NCBI GenBank assembly: GCA_034435275.1
Contig: DAOTXP010000293.1
Coordinates: 1 to 9,911, forward strand
Direction of reading: 5' to 3'
Length of the DNA: 9,911 nt
Origin: JBFMCC01 sp034435275
GTDB taxonomy: Bacteria; Chloroflexota; Anaerolineae; Anaerolineales; Villigracilaceae
The notes beneath the pieces are model-generated. The model saw only the letters and a program-made list of their open reading frames with translations. It had not been told where the DNA came from and did no database searches. Within the stretch, counting starts at the first letter, position 1. Each line of letters starts with the position of its first letter. Shown piece after piece: positions 1-6,871 of the stretch. A program made the translations under genes and the position numbers.

Positions 1-133
1 CGAGGCCAGTCTGCGAGAACATGTCTTTCACCCGCGCTACCTGGAGGAATTGGTCATCGCCAGGGCAGAGCTGGGCGACGACGCCGGTCTGCTGGGCGCG
101 CTGGCGCTTGCCAGGTTGAAGGCTGAAGGGTGA
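1..133 (+). CDS. ROK-family sugar kinase/regulator, C-terminal fragment
   Basis: Partial gene: the window opens inside it and only the last 43 codons plus TGA (131-133) are visible, in the frame starting at base 2. The tail reads ...ARAELGDDAGLLGALALAR..., which matches the conserved C-terminal signature of ROK proteins (glucokinases, N-acetylhexosamine kinases and related repressors), where a helix carrying GDDAGLLGAA-type residues closes the protein. ROK kinases phosphorylate sugars in the cytoplasm using ATP. The N-terminal part, which would show an ATP-binding DxGGT motif or a helix-turn-helix, lies outside the window, so kinase and repressor cannot be told apart. The stop is 104 bp before the preferred start of the aminotransferase on the same strand, so co-transcription is likely. 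The family call is fairly secure; the substrate is unknown. Confidence 0.8.
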   Translation, partial: EASLREHVFHPRYLEELVIARAELGDDAGLLGALALARLKAEG

Positions 134-204
134 GAGTCAAACGTTTAGCGGAGGCAGGCTCCAGGTCCAGGAAGAAACGGAGCATGTCATCCAATTTACG
201 ATCC

Positions 205-219
205 CGGACGGAACGTCCG
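205..219 (+). other. Small perfect hairpin between ROK gene and aminotransferase
   Basis: CGGACG (205-210), a GAA loop (211-213) and CGTCCG (214-219) form a perfect 6-bp stem just 7 bases before the Shine-Dalgarno sequence of the aminotransferase. No T tract follows, so it is not an intrinsic terminator. It might stabilise or block the downstream ribosome-binding site, or be chance. Nothing else recognisable was seen in 134-237. Confidence 0.3.
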
Positions 220-226
220 ATTATCC

Positions 227-232
227 AAGGAG
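227..232 (+). promoter_or_regulatory. Shine-Dalgarno AAGGAG that fixes the aminotransferase start
   Basis: AAGGAG lies 5 bases before the ATG at 238. This favours 238 over the longer in-frame option, a GTG at 130 that overlaps the upstream TGA as GTGA. The extra 36 residues of the long form are basic and low in complexity, and do not resemble an aminotransferase N-terminus. Confidence 0.75.
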
Positions 233-237
233 TCTCT

Positions 238-1566
238 ATGGAACCGATGAAGTTGCCGGGGCCGAAGGCCCGAGCGTTGATCAAACGCGATTCTGCCGTT
301 GTTTCGCCCTCTTATCCACGCGGGTACCCATTTGTGATGAGTCACGGGAAGGGAAGTTTTGTGTGGGATGTGGACGGGAATCGCTTTTTGGATTTTATGG
401 CCGGCATCGCGGTGACCGCCACCGGGCACGCACATCCAAAAGTGGTGAAGGCCATTCAACAGCAGGCCGAGAAGTTCATTCACATCTCGTCCGATTTCTA
501 TCACGAGACCTGGATCCAGCTGGCCGAAAAACTGGCGGAGATCGCGCCCTTCGACGATTACGGAGTTTCGTTCGTGACCAACTCCGGGACCGAGGCAGTG
601 GAGACGGCCATCAAACTGGCGCGCTATCACACCGGGCGGAGCAATTTCATCGGCTTCACCGGAGCCTTCCACGGGCGGACAATGGGCGCGGTGACCTTCA
701 CGGCCAGCAAGCCCAAGTATCATAAGGGATTCTATCCTCTGATGAACGGTGTGCTCCACGCGCCCTTCCCCAATCCGTACCGCCCGGTGCTCGAACGCCG
801 AAAAGGCGAGGATGACGGAGAAACAGTGGTACGTTATATTAAAGAACAAATCCTCGAGCACGTTTTGCCGCCGGAGGAGGTGGCCGGAATCCTGGTGGAG
901 ACGATCCAGGGCGAGGGCGGTTACATCGTGCCGCCGCCGGGCTTTTTCCCCGCCCTGCGCGAACTGTGCGATGAACACGATATTCTGCTGATCGTGGACG
1001 AAGTGCAATGCGGCATGGGGCGCACCGGCAAGTGGTGGGCCATCGAGCATTTCGGCGTGGAGCCGGACATCGTTACTGCAGCGAAAGGAATCGCTTCGGG
1101 AATGCCGCTCGGCGCGTGCATCGCCCGCCGCGATATCATGGATTGGGAGAAGGGCTCACATGGCAACACCTTCGGCGGGAATCCGGTCTCGTGCGCCGCG
1201 GCGCTGGCGACCATGGACTTGATCGAGAAGGAATATATGGACAACGCCGCCGAAGTGGGGCAATATACGCTGGACGCGCTGGCCGAGATCCAGGCGCGGC
1301 ATCCGTCCATGGGCGATGTGCGCGGCATCGGTCTGATGATCGGTGTGGAGTTCGTAATGAACAAAGAAACCAAGATGCCCGCCGACAAACTCCAGGACCG
1401 TGTAGTGGACCTGGCCTTCGAGCGCGGCCTGTTACTGCTGGGATGCGGCCAGAGCGTCATCCGCATCGCGCCGCCGCTGTCCATCTCCAAATCCGAGGTC
1501 AATGACGGGCTGGCGATCCTCGAGGAGGCGGTCACACTGGCGGAGAAGGAATTCAAGGTAAAGTAA
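238..1566 (+). CDS. Class-III PLP-dependent aminotransferase (acetylornithine/4-aminobutyrate aminotransferase-like)
   Basis: A 442-residue cytoplasmic fold-type I PLP enzyme of normal length for the family. Visible motifs, counted from the ATG at 238, are NSGTEAVETAIKLAR (115-129, phosphate-binding loop), GAFHGRT (142-148, aromatic stacking on the cofactor), IVDEVQCGMGRTG with D254 for the pyridine nitrogen, and AAKGIASGMPLGA with the Schiff-base lysine K283. The family moves an amino group from an omega- or alpha-amine (ornithine, GABA, lysine and similar) to 2-oxoglutarate or pyruvate. The closest subgroup I recognise is the one usually annotated as acetylornithine aminotransferase family, found in archaea and Chloroflexota, which also contains ornithine transaminases and broad-specificity amino-acid racemases. 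The exact substrate is therefore open. No arginine-biosynthesis neighbours are present, so argD should not be assumed. It follows a ROK gene and ends at a terminator. Confidence 0.93.
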   Translation: MEPMKLPGPKARALIKRDSAVVSPSYPRGYPFVMSHGKGSFVWDVDGNRFLDFMAGIAVTATGHAHPKVVKAIQQQAEKFIHISSDFYHETWIQLAEKLAEIAPFDDYGVSFVTNSGTEAVETAIKLARYHTGRSNFIGFTGAFHGRTMGAVTFTASKPKYHKGFYPLMNGVLHAPFPNPYRPVLERRKGEDDGETVVRYIKEQILEHVLPPEEVAGILVETIQGEGGYIVPPPGFFPALRELCDEHDILLIVDEVQCGMGRTGKWWAIEHFGVEPDIVTAAKGIASGMPLGACIARRDIMDWEKGSHGNTFGGNPVSCAAALATMDLIEKEYMDNAAEVGQYTLDALAEIQARHPSMGDVRGIGLMIGVEFVMNKETKMPADKLQDRVVDLAFERGLLLLGCGQSVIRIAPPLSISKSEVNDGLAILEEAVTLAEKEFKVK

Positions 1567-1586
1567 CCGCCCGGCGGTTTAAAGTC

Positions 1587-1614
1587 AACGGCGCATCTTG
1601 CGATGCGCCGTTTT
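1587..1614 (+). terminator. Intrinsic terminator between convergent genes
   Basis: A perfect 11-bp stem: AACGGCGCATC (1587-1597), loop TTGC (1598-1601), GATGCGCCGTT (1602-1612), with a short T run (1611-1614). It sits 20 bases after the aminotransferase stop. The surface-protein gene on the other strand ends at 1621, so read from that side the same stem could also stop its transcript, although the T tract there is poor. A second smaller hairpin (AACCGC/GCGGTT, 1565-1579) overlaps the aminotransferase stop codon. Confidence 0.85.
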
Positions 1615-1620
1615 GATTCA

Positions 1621-2151
1621 TCAGCGGCTGTAAAGGTGTGTATCTTCCTCCACCTGGAGCATCACCGCCTTGACTACGAAGCGGCTGGCGTATGAGTTAG
1701 TGGCTTCGTCGTAGCCGAGACAGGTCAGGAGAGTCACCCAGGGCCGGTCCTCATGCCGCAGGACAGAAATGTCGTCGGGCTTCACCTTCGCATTCTGCCG
1801 CACTTCGTACGTGTAGCGATAGCCGAAGGCGTGCACGATTACCTTGTCGCCCCAGCGGAGTTGGGACAGGTTGACGAACGGGCCGGGCTTTCCGTTCGGC
1901 AGATATACGTGACTGGTAATCACGCTGTTGCCCGACCAGGATGGGAAGGCAGTGCCCTGCAACCAGCCCACCTGGTTATTGAGCCAGGTCACGTCCCACG
2001 CACCCTTCACCTTCGGCACGCCCACGATCTCGGCGTTGATGCCCAGCCGCGGAATCTCGAGCCAGACGCCGCTCAAGGCAGAGTAGGATTTCTCCTCAGG
2101 CTGGCGCGGCAGGAAGGTGGTCACGCCGGGGGCGAAGCCTGTGGCGGGCAA
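1621..2151 (-). other. LPATG sorting motif plus fused sortase catalytic module
   Basis: Residues 1455-1459 (bases 2137-2151) spell LPATG. A 20-residue proline-containing linker (FAPGVTT...) leads to the sortase core that opens with VWLEIPRLGINAEIVGVP, a typical first-strand sequence of sortase domains. The catalytic histidine codon is at 1909-1911, cysteine at 1720-1722 and arginine at 1681-1683. The arginine is 13 residues after the cysteine, with the loop GYDEATNSYAS between. The protein ends VEEDTHLYSR with no hydrophobic anchor or basic tail. In ordinary sortase substrates, LPXTG is followed by a membrane helix and positive charges; here the enzyme itself takes that place. I cannot assign the sortase class confidently. 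Confidence 0.85.
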
Positions 2152-5100
2152 TGCGGCATTGGGATCGCCGATGGTCAGGGTAACGGCGTCCACATCGTTG
2201 GGCAGAAGATCGGTGACCGAAGTGGTCGTCAACACGGCCTCGTTTATGATGGGCGGATTCCCCAGGCCGTTGACGATGGTCTCGATGGTGATAACGATCA
2301 CCTCGTCCACGTCAACGTCGCCGAGGTCCGCCTGGACCGTGCGCGGCGGGATGACAACGAACGTGCCGGCCGCCGGGGGATTAATCGTCACATTGACGAT
2401 GTCGAGGTTGTCCGGAAGCGGATCCGTGACGATCACATTCGTGGCAGTCTGTGTGCCGTTGTTGGTCACCGTGATCGTGAAGATGACCGTATCGCCCACA
2501 CCAGCCTGGGACGGAGTGGCGGCCTTGGTCAACGCGGGATCAGCAAATACAGGTCCGGTGGCGGAGCCGTCGTCCTGAACGGTGCCGCCGGTCGGATCCT
2601 CGCCTGTGCCGACGGCCGTATTGGTGTAGTCGTCCGCGTCGCCGCCGGTGTTCACCCTCACCACGAGCGTGATCGTGCCGGTCGCGCCGACCGCAAGCGT
2701 ATCCGTGCCCGCCAGCAGGTTGGTGTTCGTCCTGCCGTTGTAGGCCGGGTTGACGGTGAAGTCGGCGCTGAGCACGGACTGCACGGTGAACGTGGCGGGC
2801 GCCGGGAAGGCTGTAGTCAGGTCGTCCGTCACCTGAACATTGGTCAGATCCACATCGCCCGTATTCGTGACGACAATGGAATAGGTGATGTCCATGAGGG
2901 ACGGATTGATGAAGTTGACGTTGGTGAGCGTCTTATCCACCTGGATGGCCGGGTTGACGACGTCCACACTGCTGGGATCGCTGTCGGTCACATCCGGACC
3001 CGAGGGCGGGGTGCCGCTTACATCGGCGGTATTCGTGAAGTCAACCGTGATGTTGTTGATGGTGCAGGTATAGGTCCACGTTTCGTCAACGCCCAGGACG
3101 GAGTCCGCACCGACATCGCCGCTGACGTACGTCGGGCCGACATCGCACAACGGATCGGTCACGGTGACGTTGGTCAAATCCACGTTCCCGATGTTATCCA
3201 CAACCAGCGTGAACGTCACATTGGAACCGCTCAACACGGGCTGGCTGTCCGGGCCTTCGGCCTCCTTGCGGATGTCAATCGCCGGGGCGGGAATTCCGCC
3301 GACCGTGACGACAACGGTGTCATCGTCGTCCTCGTCCGGCGTCTGCTGGCCGTTACCGGGTGTCGAGTCGACGTCCGTCTGGTCGTGCGCGGTGATCTCG
3401 GCGTAATTGTCGTATTGCGTGGCGGGATAGACCACCGTAGCCTGGTAAGTCAGGCTCACGGCATTGCCCGCGCCGGGCGGCAGGTTGGCAATGGTCCATA
3501 CCAGGCCGGTGGTCGCAGGATTGGTATCGTTCTGCGTGTCACCGCCCGCAATGGAGGCAGGCACATAGGTGTATCCATCTGGCACGACATCGGTTACCTC
3601 AACATTCGTGGCCGTACCCGGCCCGTCGTTGGTGACCACCAGCGTGAAAGTGACCGTATCGCCCACGTTCGGAGTATCGTCCGAGATCTGCTTATCCAGC
3701 CAGAGATCGACCGGAATGTCGAGGACATCTGTCACCGTGTCCTGCACCGGGTCGGGTTGCTCGTTGGAAGTGACGGTCACGGTGTTCACAACATCCGTCT
3801 GGCCGGGCGGCACCGGGTTATTCACCACCACCTGGAATGTAATCGTCATCACGGAACCGGGAGGCAGGTCGTAATTATTTGCGGCTGTGACAAGATTCGG
3901 CGGCGCCCCGCCGGGGTTGGTGGCGGTGATATAACAATCGATCTGAACATTATCGAAGTAGACGATATCCGTGCCGTCCATCGTACCGGAAGTAAGCAAT
4001 TGAATGCGCGTTTGGGCGCTGATCCAGGCGGTGATGTCAACCAGGTAATTCTTGTACGTCCCATCGTTGCCCGGGCCGGCAAAATCGGCAAGGTCGGTCG
4101 TCAATGTACCGTTGGGACCGATGCTCAAGCGGGCATAGTCGGTGGCAAGGTCCAACCCCACGCGGCGATAGTCGAAACTCAGGGCCGCATAGGTGCAGGC
4201 GGAAAGGTCAACGTCACGGAGAACGCCGTTACTGGCATTCTGCAATCGCAATTGGTAATTGCTGACATCCGTGACGACTGCAATATCGCCGGCCGCGGCC
4301 CCATCGCCCTCCCCGACTTCTATCCAGTCTCCCGACCAGTTCGGGATCGCCGCACCATTACTGTCTTGATTGCCGGTGAAGGCAATGGCATCGAACGCGT
4401 CTCCCACTGTACCGGCTAATACAGGCGCCGTCACCTGGGTGCTGCCAGGTACATAGGTCGTCCCGGCGGGCAGCGGGTCGGTGACGACTACATCTGTCTG
4501 AGATGTACTGCCGGTGTTGGTTACCGTGATGGTGTACGTAATGGTATCACCAGGGCTGGCAGAGCCTCCTGCGCTGGATGTTTTTTCCAGATCGAGGTCC
4601 GAAAGATAGATGACAGCGGAATCGGTGCTATTAAATGTTTCTGTGCCCCTCGTGCCCGTGACCGAAGCCTCATTGATGCTGTAACCCAGCGGCGGAGTCG
4701 CGGTCGTGATGGCGGAATACTCAATCGTCAGGGTTTCATTCGGGTTCATGTCCAGCGGATTGACCGGGAACGCGTCCCAAGTCAGGTCTTGCCCGGCAAT
4801 AACGGGATCCGCGGCCGCGCCGGTAATGGTGCTATTGTCCGGCAATGTGATCGTCGTGCTTCCCGGAACGTACGCCCACACCGCAGGCAGGGTATCTACA
4901 ACAAACACATCGTCCAGGGAATACGCATCCGTATTGATCACCAGCGTAAATACAGAGATCTGGCCGGGGCCAGTCGCGATGATCGCCGGATCGGCCGTTT
5001 TTTCGATCGTGACCACAGAATCGATCCACTCTACGTTCAAGGGAAGAATGGTGTACCCCGCGTCGATATAAGGATTACCGATAGCCGCGGTCTCATCATC

Positions 5101-6513
5101 CTCACCCCAGACAAGGGCAATGGGCGCGGTCGCCCATACGTGCATGCCCGTATTGTCATTATCCGGGTCGAACAGACGCTGCATCTGAATGCGATCCAAC
5201 GTGTAACTGGCGTCCACCGTGCCGTCCACGGGGCTGTAGTCCACAAAAATGGTGGTACCGTCAACCGTCGGTGTGACATACACCGGCGAGCCGTTTGCGG
5301 TCAGGTTGGTCGTGCCGGGCGCCCAGCCGATGAAATATTCATCCGTCAGGGTGTCGGCCGGAAGCAGGCTGAAACCGTAATTGTAGTTGGCGCTTTCTGT
5401 ATCATAGGAGCCGATCGCCCAGAACGCGGTAGCGGCCTCGAGGTAGACCGCAGAAGCGGCAGGCACATAATGACCGGTCATTTCCTGGAAACTGCGCGTC
5501 GAACTGGCCGGCACCACGAAGGAACCGGTGGCAGAACCATCCTCGTAATTGACCGTCAAAGGAGAACCGGAGGGGTTGTAAATATACAGGTCTGTATCGG
5601 TGCCGCCGGTAGTAAAGCTGGGTACCGGTCCATAATATGAGGTACCCCAAAGGCCGCTTGGCACGGCCGTATAGCTGCGCGTGTCGGAGGCGGTACCCGC
5701 TTGGGGCCTGCCAACGATAAACTGCACCTGAATCGGAAACGTTCCCGTCACCGTCGTGCCGCTGTTGATATGAAAGAGCTGGGTAACTTCGCCGCGATTG
5801 AGATTCGCGGTGACTTCCACCCCCGCGCCTGCAGGATCGTCAATCTGGATCGTGGTACCGTCCTGCGTGGCTTGCGCGATCACATAGACATTCGTCATAT
5901 CATCGTAGCCACGCGCAGTTTGCAGGTCCTCCCCAGCCGGGATCGTGTAGCTCGTCTGGTAGGGCTTGACGGGGTAAATCTCCCACGCATTGGCATAGAC
6001 CGTACCTACATTCGACGGCCAGAAAACCTGGGCAACGGCCACGGCGCCCCCTACAATGTACAACCGATCGCGACCGTCATAACAACTCGTAGAAGCGCCG
6101 CTGGGATTGGTACTGCCGGCGCATGCATCGCCGGGCAAGCGAGGATTCGACGGGATGGCGGGGGATTCGAACGTCAAAATATCTCCCATGTTGCCCACAT
6201 AGGTTTCATCCGCGCCGGTACTGCCGGTCCCGTAACCGTTTTCCCAATGGTCAAAATAAACGGTCACGCCATCCACTGCAATCGTGACCGTAATGATGTT
6301 ATGGAGATTAGCCGCGATCACCGGATCGTTATCATTATCCACCAGAATGGCCCGCAACTGATCTGCGCCTCCGGGAATGAAATACTCGGAATACCCGGCG
6401 GACACCGCCGCGCGAGCTGTTTGAGGCAAAGCCAGCAGGGCAAGCAACAAGGAAAACGATACCAGCGCCGTCAGCCACGAATGAACCTGCCGAAAAACAT
6501 TCGAAGTCTTCAT
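1621..6513 (-). CDS. Giant secreted DUF11-repeat surface protein with internal LPATG motif and C-terminal sortase domain
   Basis: A 1630-residue exported protein. Residues 1-36 are a classical Sec signal peptide (basic start, hydrophobic LVSFSLLLALLAL core, predicted cut after ARA). Residues 38-490 are a beta-rich region with repeated DGTTI-type strands (near 81, 218 and 418), loosely like IgGFc-binding-type sandwiches. Residues 500-1447 carry about six DUF11-like domains with the VTNTG...TNVxVTDPLP signature; the second is interrupted by a jelly-roll-like segment (705-862). LPATG lies at 1455-1459. Residues 1480-1621 form a sortase domain with H1535 (ITSHVYLPNG), C1598 (LLTCLGYD) and R1611 (SRFVVKA). 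No transmembrane helix follows the signal peptide. The likely role is a cell-surface stalk or adhesin that processes or attaches itself; this is inference. All but one of its seven cysteines could pair; the odd one is C1598. The long open frames on the opposite strand are composition shadows. Confidence 0.93.
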   Translation of the reverse strand: MKTSNVFRQVHSWLTALVSFSLLLALLALPQTARAAVSAGYSEYFIPGGADQLRAILVDNDNDPVIAANLHNIITVTIAVDGVTVYFDHWENGYGTGSTGADETYVGNMGDILTFESPAIPSNPRLPGDACAGSTNPSGASTSCYDGRDRLYIVGGAVAVAQVFWPSNVGTVYANAWEIYPVKPYQTSYTIPAGEDLQTARGYDDMTNVYVIAQATQDGTTIQIDDPAGAGVEVTANLNRGEVTQLFHINSGTTVTGTFPIQVQFIVGRPQAGTASDTRSYTAVPSGLWGTSYYGPVPSFTTGGTDTDLYIYNPSGSPLTVNYEDGSATGSFVVPASSTRSFQEMTGHYVPAASAVYLEAATAFWAIGSYDTESANYNYGFSLLPADTLTDEYFIGWAPGTTNLTANGSPVYVTPTVDGTTIFVDYSPVDGTVDASYTLDRIQMQRLFDPDNDNTGMHVWATAPIALVWGEDDETAAIGNPYIDAGYTILPLNVEWIDSVVTIEKTADPAIIATGPGQISVFTLVINTDAYSLDDVFVVDTLPAVWAYVPGSTTITLPDNSTITGAAADPVIAGQDLTWDAFPVNPLDMNPNETLTIEYSAITTATPPLGYSINEASVTGTRGTETFNSTDSAVIYLSDLDLEKTSSAGGSASPGDTITYTITVTNTGSTSQTDVVVTDPLPAGTTYVPGSTQVTAPVLAGTVGDAFDAIAFTGNQDSNGAAIPNWSGDWIEVGEGDGAAAGDIAVVTDVSNYQLRLQNASNGVLRDVDLSACTYAALSFDYRRVGLDLATDYARLSIGPNGTLTTDLADFAGPGNDGTYKNYLVDITAWISAQTRIQLLTSGTMDGTDIVYFDNVQIDCYITATNPGGAPPNLVTAANNYDLPPGSVMTITFQVVVNNPVPPGQTDVVNTVTVTSNEQPDPVQDTVTDVLDIPVDLWLDKQISDDTPNVGDTVTFTLVVTNDGPGTATNVEVTDVVPDGYTYVPASIAGGDTQNDTNPATTGLVWTIANLPPGAGNAVSLTYQATVVYPATQYDNYAEITAHDQTDVDSTPGNGQQTPDEDDDDTVVVTVGGIPAPAIDIRKEAEGPDSQPVLSGSNVTFTLVVDNIGNVDLTNVTVTDPLCDVGPTYVSGDVGADSVLGVDETWTYTCTINNITVDFTNTADVSGTPPSGPDVTDSDPSSVDVVNPAIQVDKTLTNVNFINPSLMDITYSIVVTNTGDVDLTNVQVTDDLTTAFPAPATFTVQSVLSADFTVNPAYNGRTNTNLLAGTDTLAVGATGTITLVVRVNTGGDADDYTNTAVGTGEDPTGGTVQDDGSATGPVFADPALTKAATPSQAGVGDTVIFTITVTNNGTQTATNVIVTDPLPDNLDIVNVTINPPAAGTFVVIPPRTVQADLGDVDVDEVIVITIETIVNGLGNPPIINEAVLTTTSVTDLLPNDVDAVTLTIGDPNAALPATGFAPGVTTFLPRQPEEKSYSALSGVWLEIPRLGINAEIVGVPKVKGAWDVTWLNNQVGWLQGTAFPSWSGNSVITSHVYLPNGKPGPFVNLSQLRWGDKVIVHAFGYRYTYEVRQNAKVKPDDISVLRHEDRPWVTLLTCLGYDEATNSYASRFVVKAVMLQVEEDTHLYSR
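2173..5016 (-). repeat. Array of about six DUF11-like beta-sandwich repeats
   Basis: Approximate units by residue are 500-636 (degenerate), 638-930 (with insert), 934-1070, 1078-1186, 1188-1312 and 1324-1447. Each begins with a K(T/E)-type strand and G(D/S)xVTFT, and carries a TNxGxxxxTNVxVTD core: 666-679, 961-975, 1106-1120, 1216-1230 and 1350-1364. Units 4 and 5 are closest, sharing GNVDLTNV/GDVDLTNV cores (bases 3154-3210 and 2824-2880). DUF11 domains are common in extracellular stalk proteins, where they act as spacers. A DEDDDD stretch at 1060-1065 closes the third unit and might bind calcium. Confidence 0.85.
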
Positions 6514-6523
6514 ATCGGCTTGA

Positions 6524-6530
6524 TTCCTTT
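6524..6530 (-). promoter_or_regulatory. Ribosome-binding site of the surface-protein gene
   Basis: Read on the minus strand, AAAGGAA lies 10 bases upstream of the ATG at 6513. Together with the signal peptide that begins at this codon (MKTSNVFRQ), it supports 6513 as the true start. Confidence 0.65.
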
Positions 6531-6581
6531 CAAAGAGATATGTTCACAAAAATGATTCCCGTGAAACCGCAACTTACACTT

Positions 6582-6631
6582 AAAAAAAAACAAATAGCAG
6601 AACAAACCCATACGGTCGGTTTCGCTATTTG
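6582..6631 (-). terminator. Hairpin with T9 tract in the leader of the surface-protein gene (attenuator or sRNA terminator)
   Basis: On the minus strand, CAAATAGC (6631-6624) pairs perfectly with GCTATTTG (6598-6591). Inside it a second stem, AAACC (6622-6618) with GGTTT (6608-6604), closes a 9-base loop. Nine T residues (6590-6582) follow the outer stem directly, the form of an intrinsic terminator. It works only on the minus strand and lies 68 bp upstream of the surface-protein ATG. It either ends a short upstream transcript or conditionally stops the surface-gene mRNA. The fold was read by eye. Confidence 0.7.
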
Positions 6632-6644
6632 CTCGCCGGGACTC

Positions 6645-6752
6645 TCATCGAAGAAAAGCGACCAGTTCCAAGTCCAGGGTCTCTGCATCCGTATCTATCA
6701 GCACTTCAAACTCTATTTTATAAGTTGATTTTAATGTACAGGGATTGCATCG
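6645..6752 (-). other. Short open frame of uncertain status before the T9 hairpin
   Basis: A 35-codon stretch open from just after a TGA (6753-6755) to a TGA at 6645-6647. It ends YKIEFEVLIDTDAETLDLEL and then VAFLR, a composition more protein-like than expected by chance, with alternating hydrophobic residues. It has no ATG, GTG or TTG start at its upstream end. An ATG at 6748-6750 in a neighbouring frame encodes MQSLYIKINL before a stop; a single-base shift would join the two into one beta-strand-like peptide. It could be the decayed 3' end of a gene that once used the following terminator. The promoter at 6728-6756 overlaps it, so an RNA leader is an equally good reading. No family recognised. 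Confidence 0.2.
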
Positions 6753-6756
6753 TCAA
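6728..6756 (-). promoter_or_regulatory. Sigma-70-type promoter pointing toward the surface-protein gene
   Basis: On the minus strand, TTGACG (6756-6751) and TAAAAT (6733-6728) are separated by exactly 17 bp. Each hexamer matches the consensus at five of six positions. Transcription should start near 6721, giving a leader of about 210 bases before the ATG at 6513, with the T9 hairpin inside it. No better promoter was seen closer to the gene. Confidence 0.55.
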
Positions 6757-6778
6757 TGATTTGTGGAGTTGCATTTTC

Positions 6779-6808
6779 TTTACACTCCCGCAGAATTGTC
6801 TATACAAT
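6779..6808 (+). promoter_or_regulatory. Distal promoter for the histidine kinase gene
   Basis: TTTACA (6779-6784), an 18-bp spacer, and TACAAT (6803-6808), each five of six matches to consensus. The -10 box lies in the inverted repeat ATTGT-CTAT-ACAAT (6795-6808), a possible operator. The -35 overlaps TTACACTCCCGC, which recurs with one extra T at 6848-6860. The predicted start near 6815 leaves a leader of about 70 bases. Confidence 0.45.
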
Positions 6809-6871
6809 ATAAAGGGAAACCGCTCCGCCCCCATGCTAACAAATTTCTTACACTTCCCGCCTGTATGCCAA

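Noticed and set aside
195..224. Possible promoter TTTACG-18-GATTAT before the aminotransferase
   Set aside because: Both boxes match only four of six positions, and the predicted start would fall inside the Shine-Dalgarno sequence, leaving a truncated ribosome-binding site.
196..1050. 284-codon minus-strand frame opposite the aminotransferase
   Set aside because: Histidine/glycine/arginine-rich shadow of a clearly conserved PLP enzyme on the plus strand.
1753..4419. 888-codon open frame on the plus strand opposite the surface protein
   Set aside because: It is the antisense shadow of Val/Thr/Asp-rich DUF11 codons; the translation is R/V/G/H-rich without domains or a Shine-Dalgarno sequence, while the minus strand has a signal peptide and recognisable domains.
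2137..6513. CRISPR-like or simple DNA repeat array suggested by recurring GTCACGGT-type words
   Set aside because: The recurrence follows the protein repeats of DUF11 domains (VTD, TNV codons); spacing is irregular and the frame is preserved.
4789..6555. Further plus-strand open frames (283 and 284 codons) opposite the surface protein
   Set aside because: Same composition effect; both lie almost entirely within the real minus-strand gene and show no recognisable protein features.
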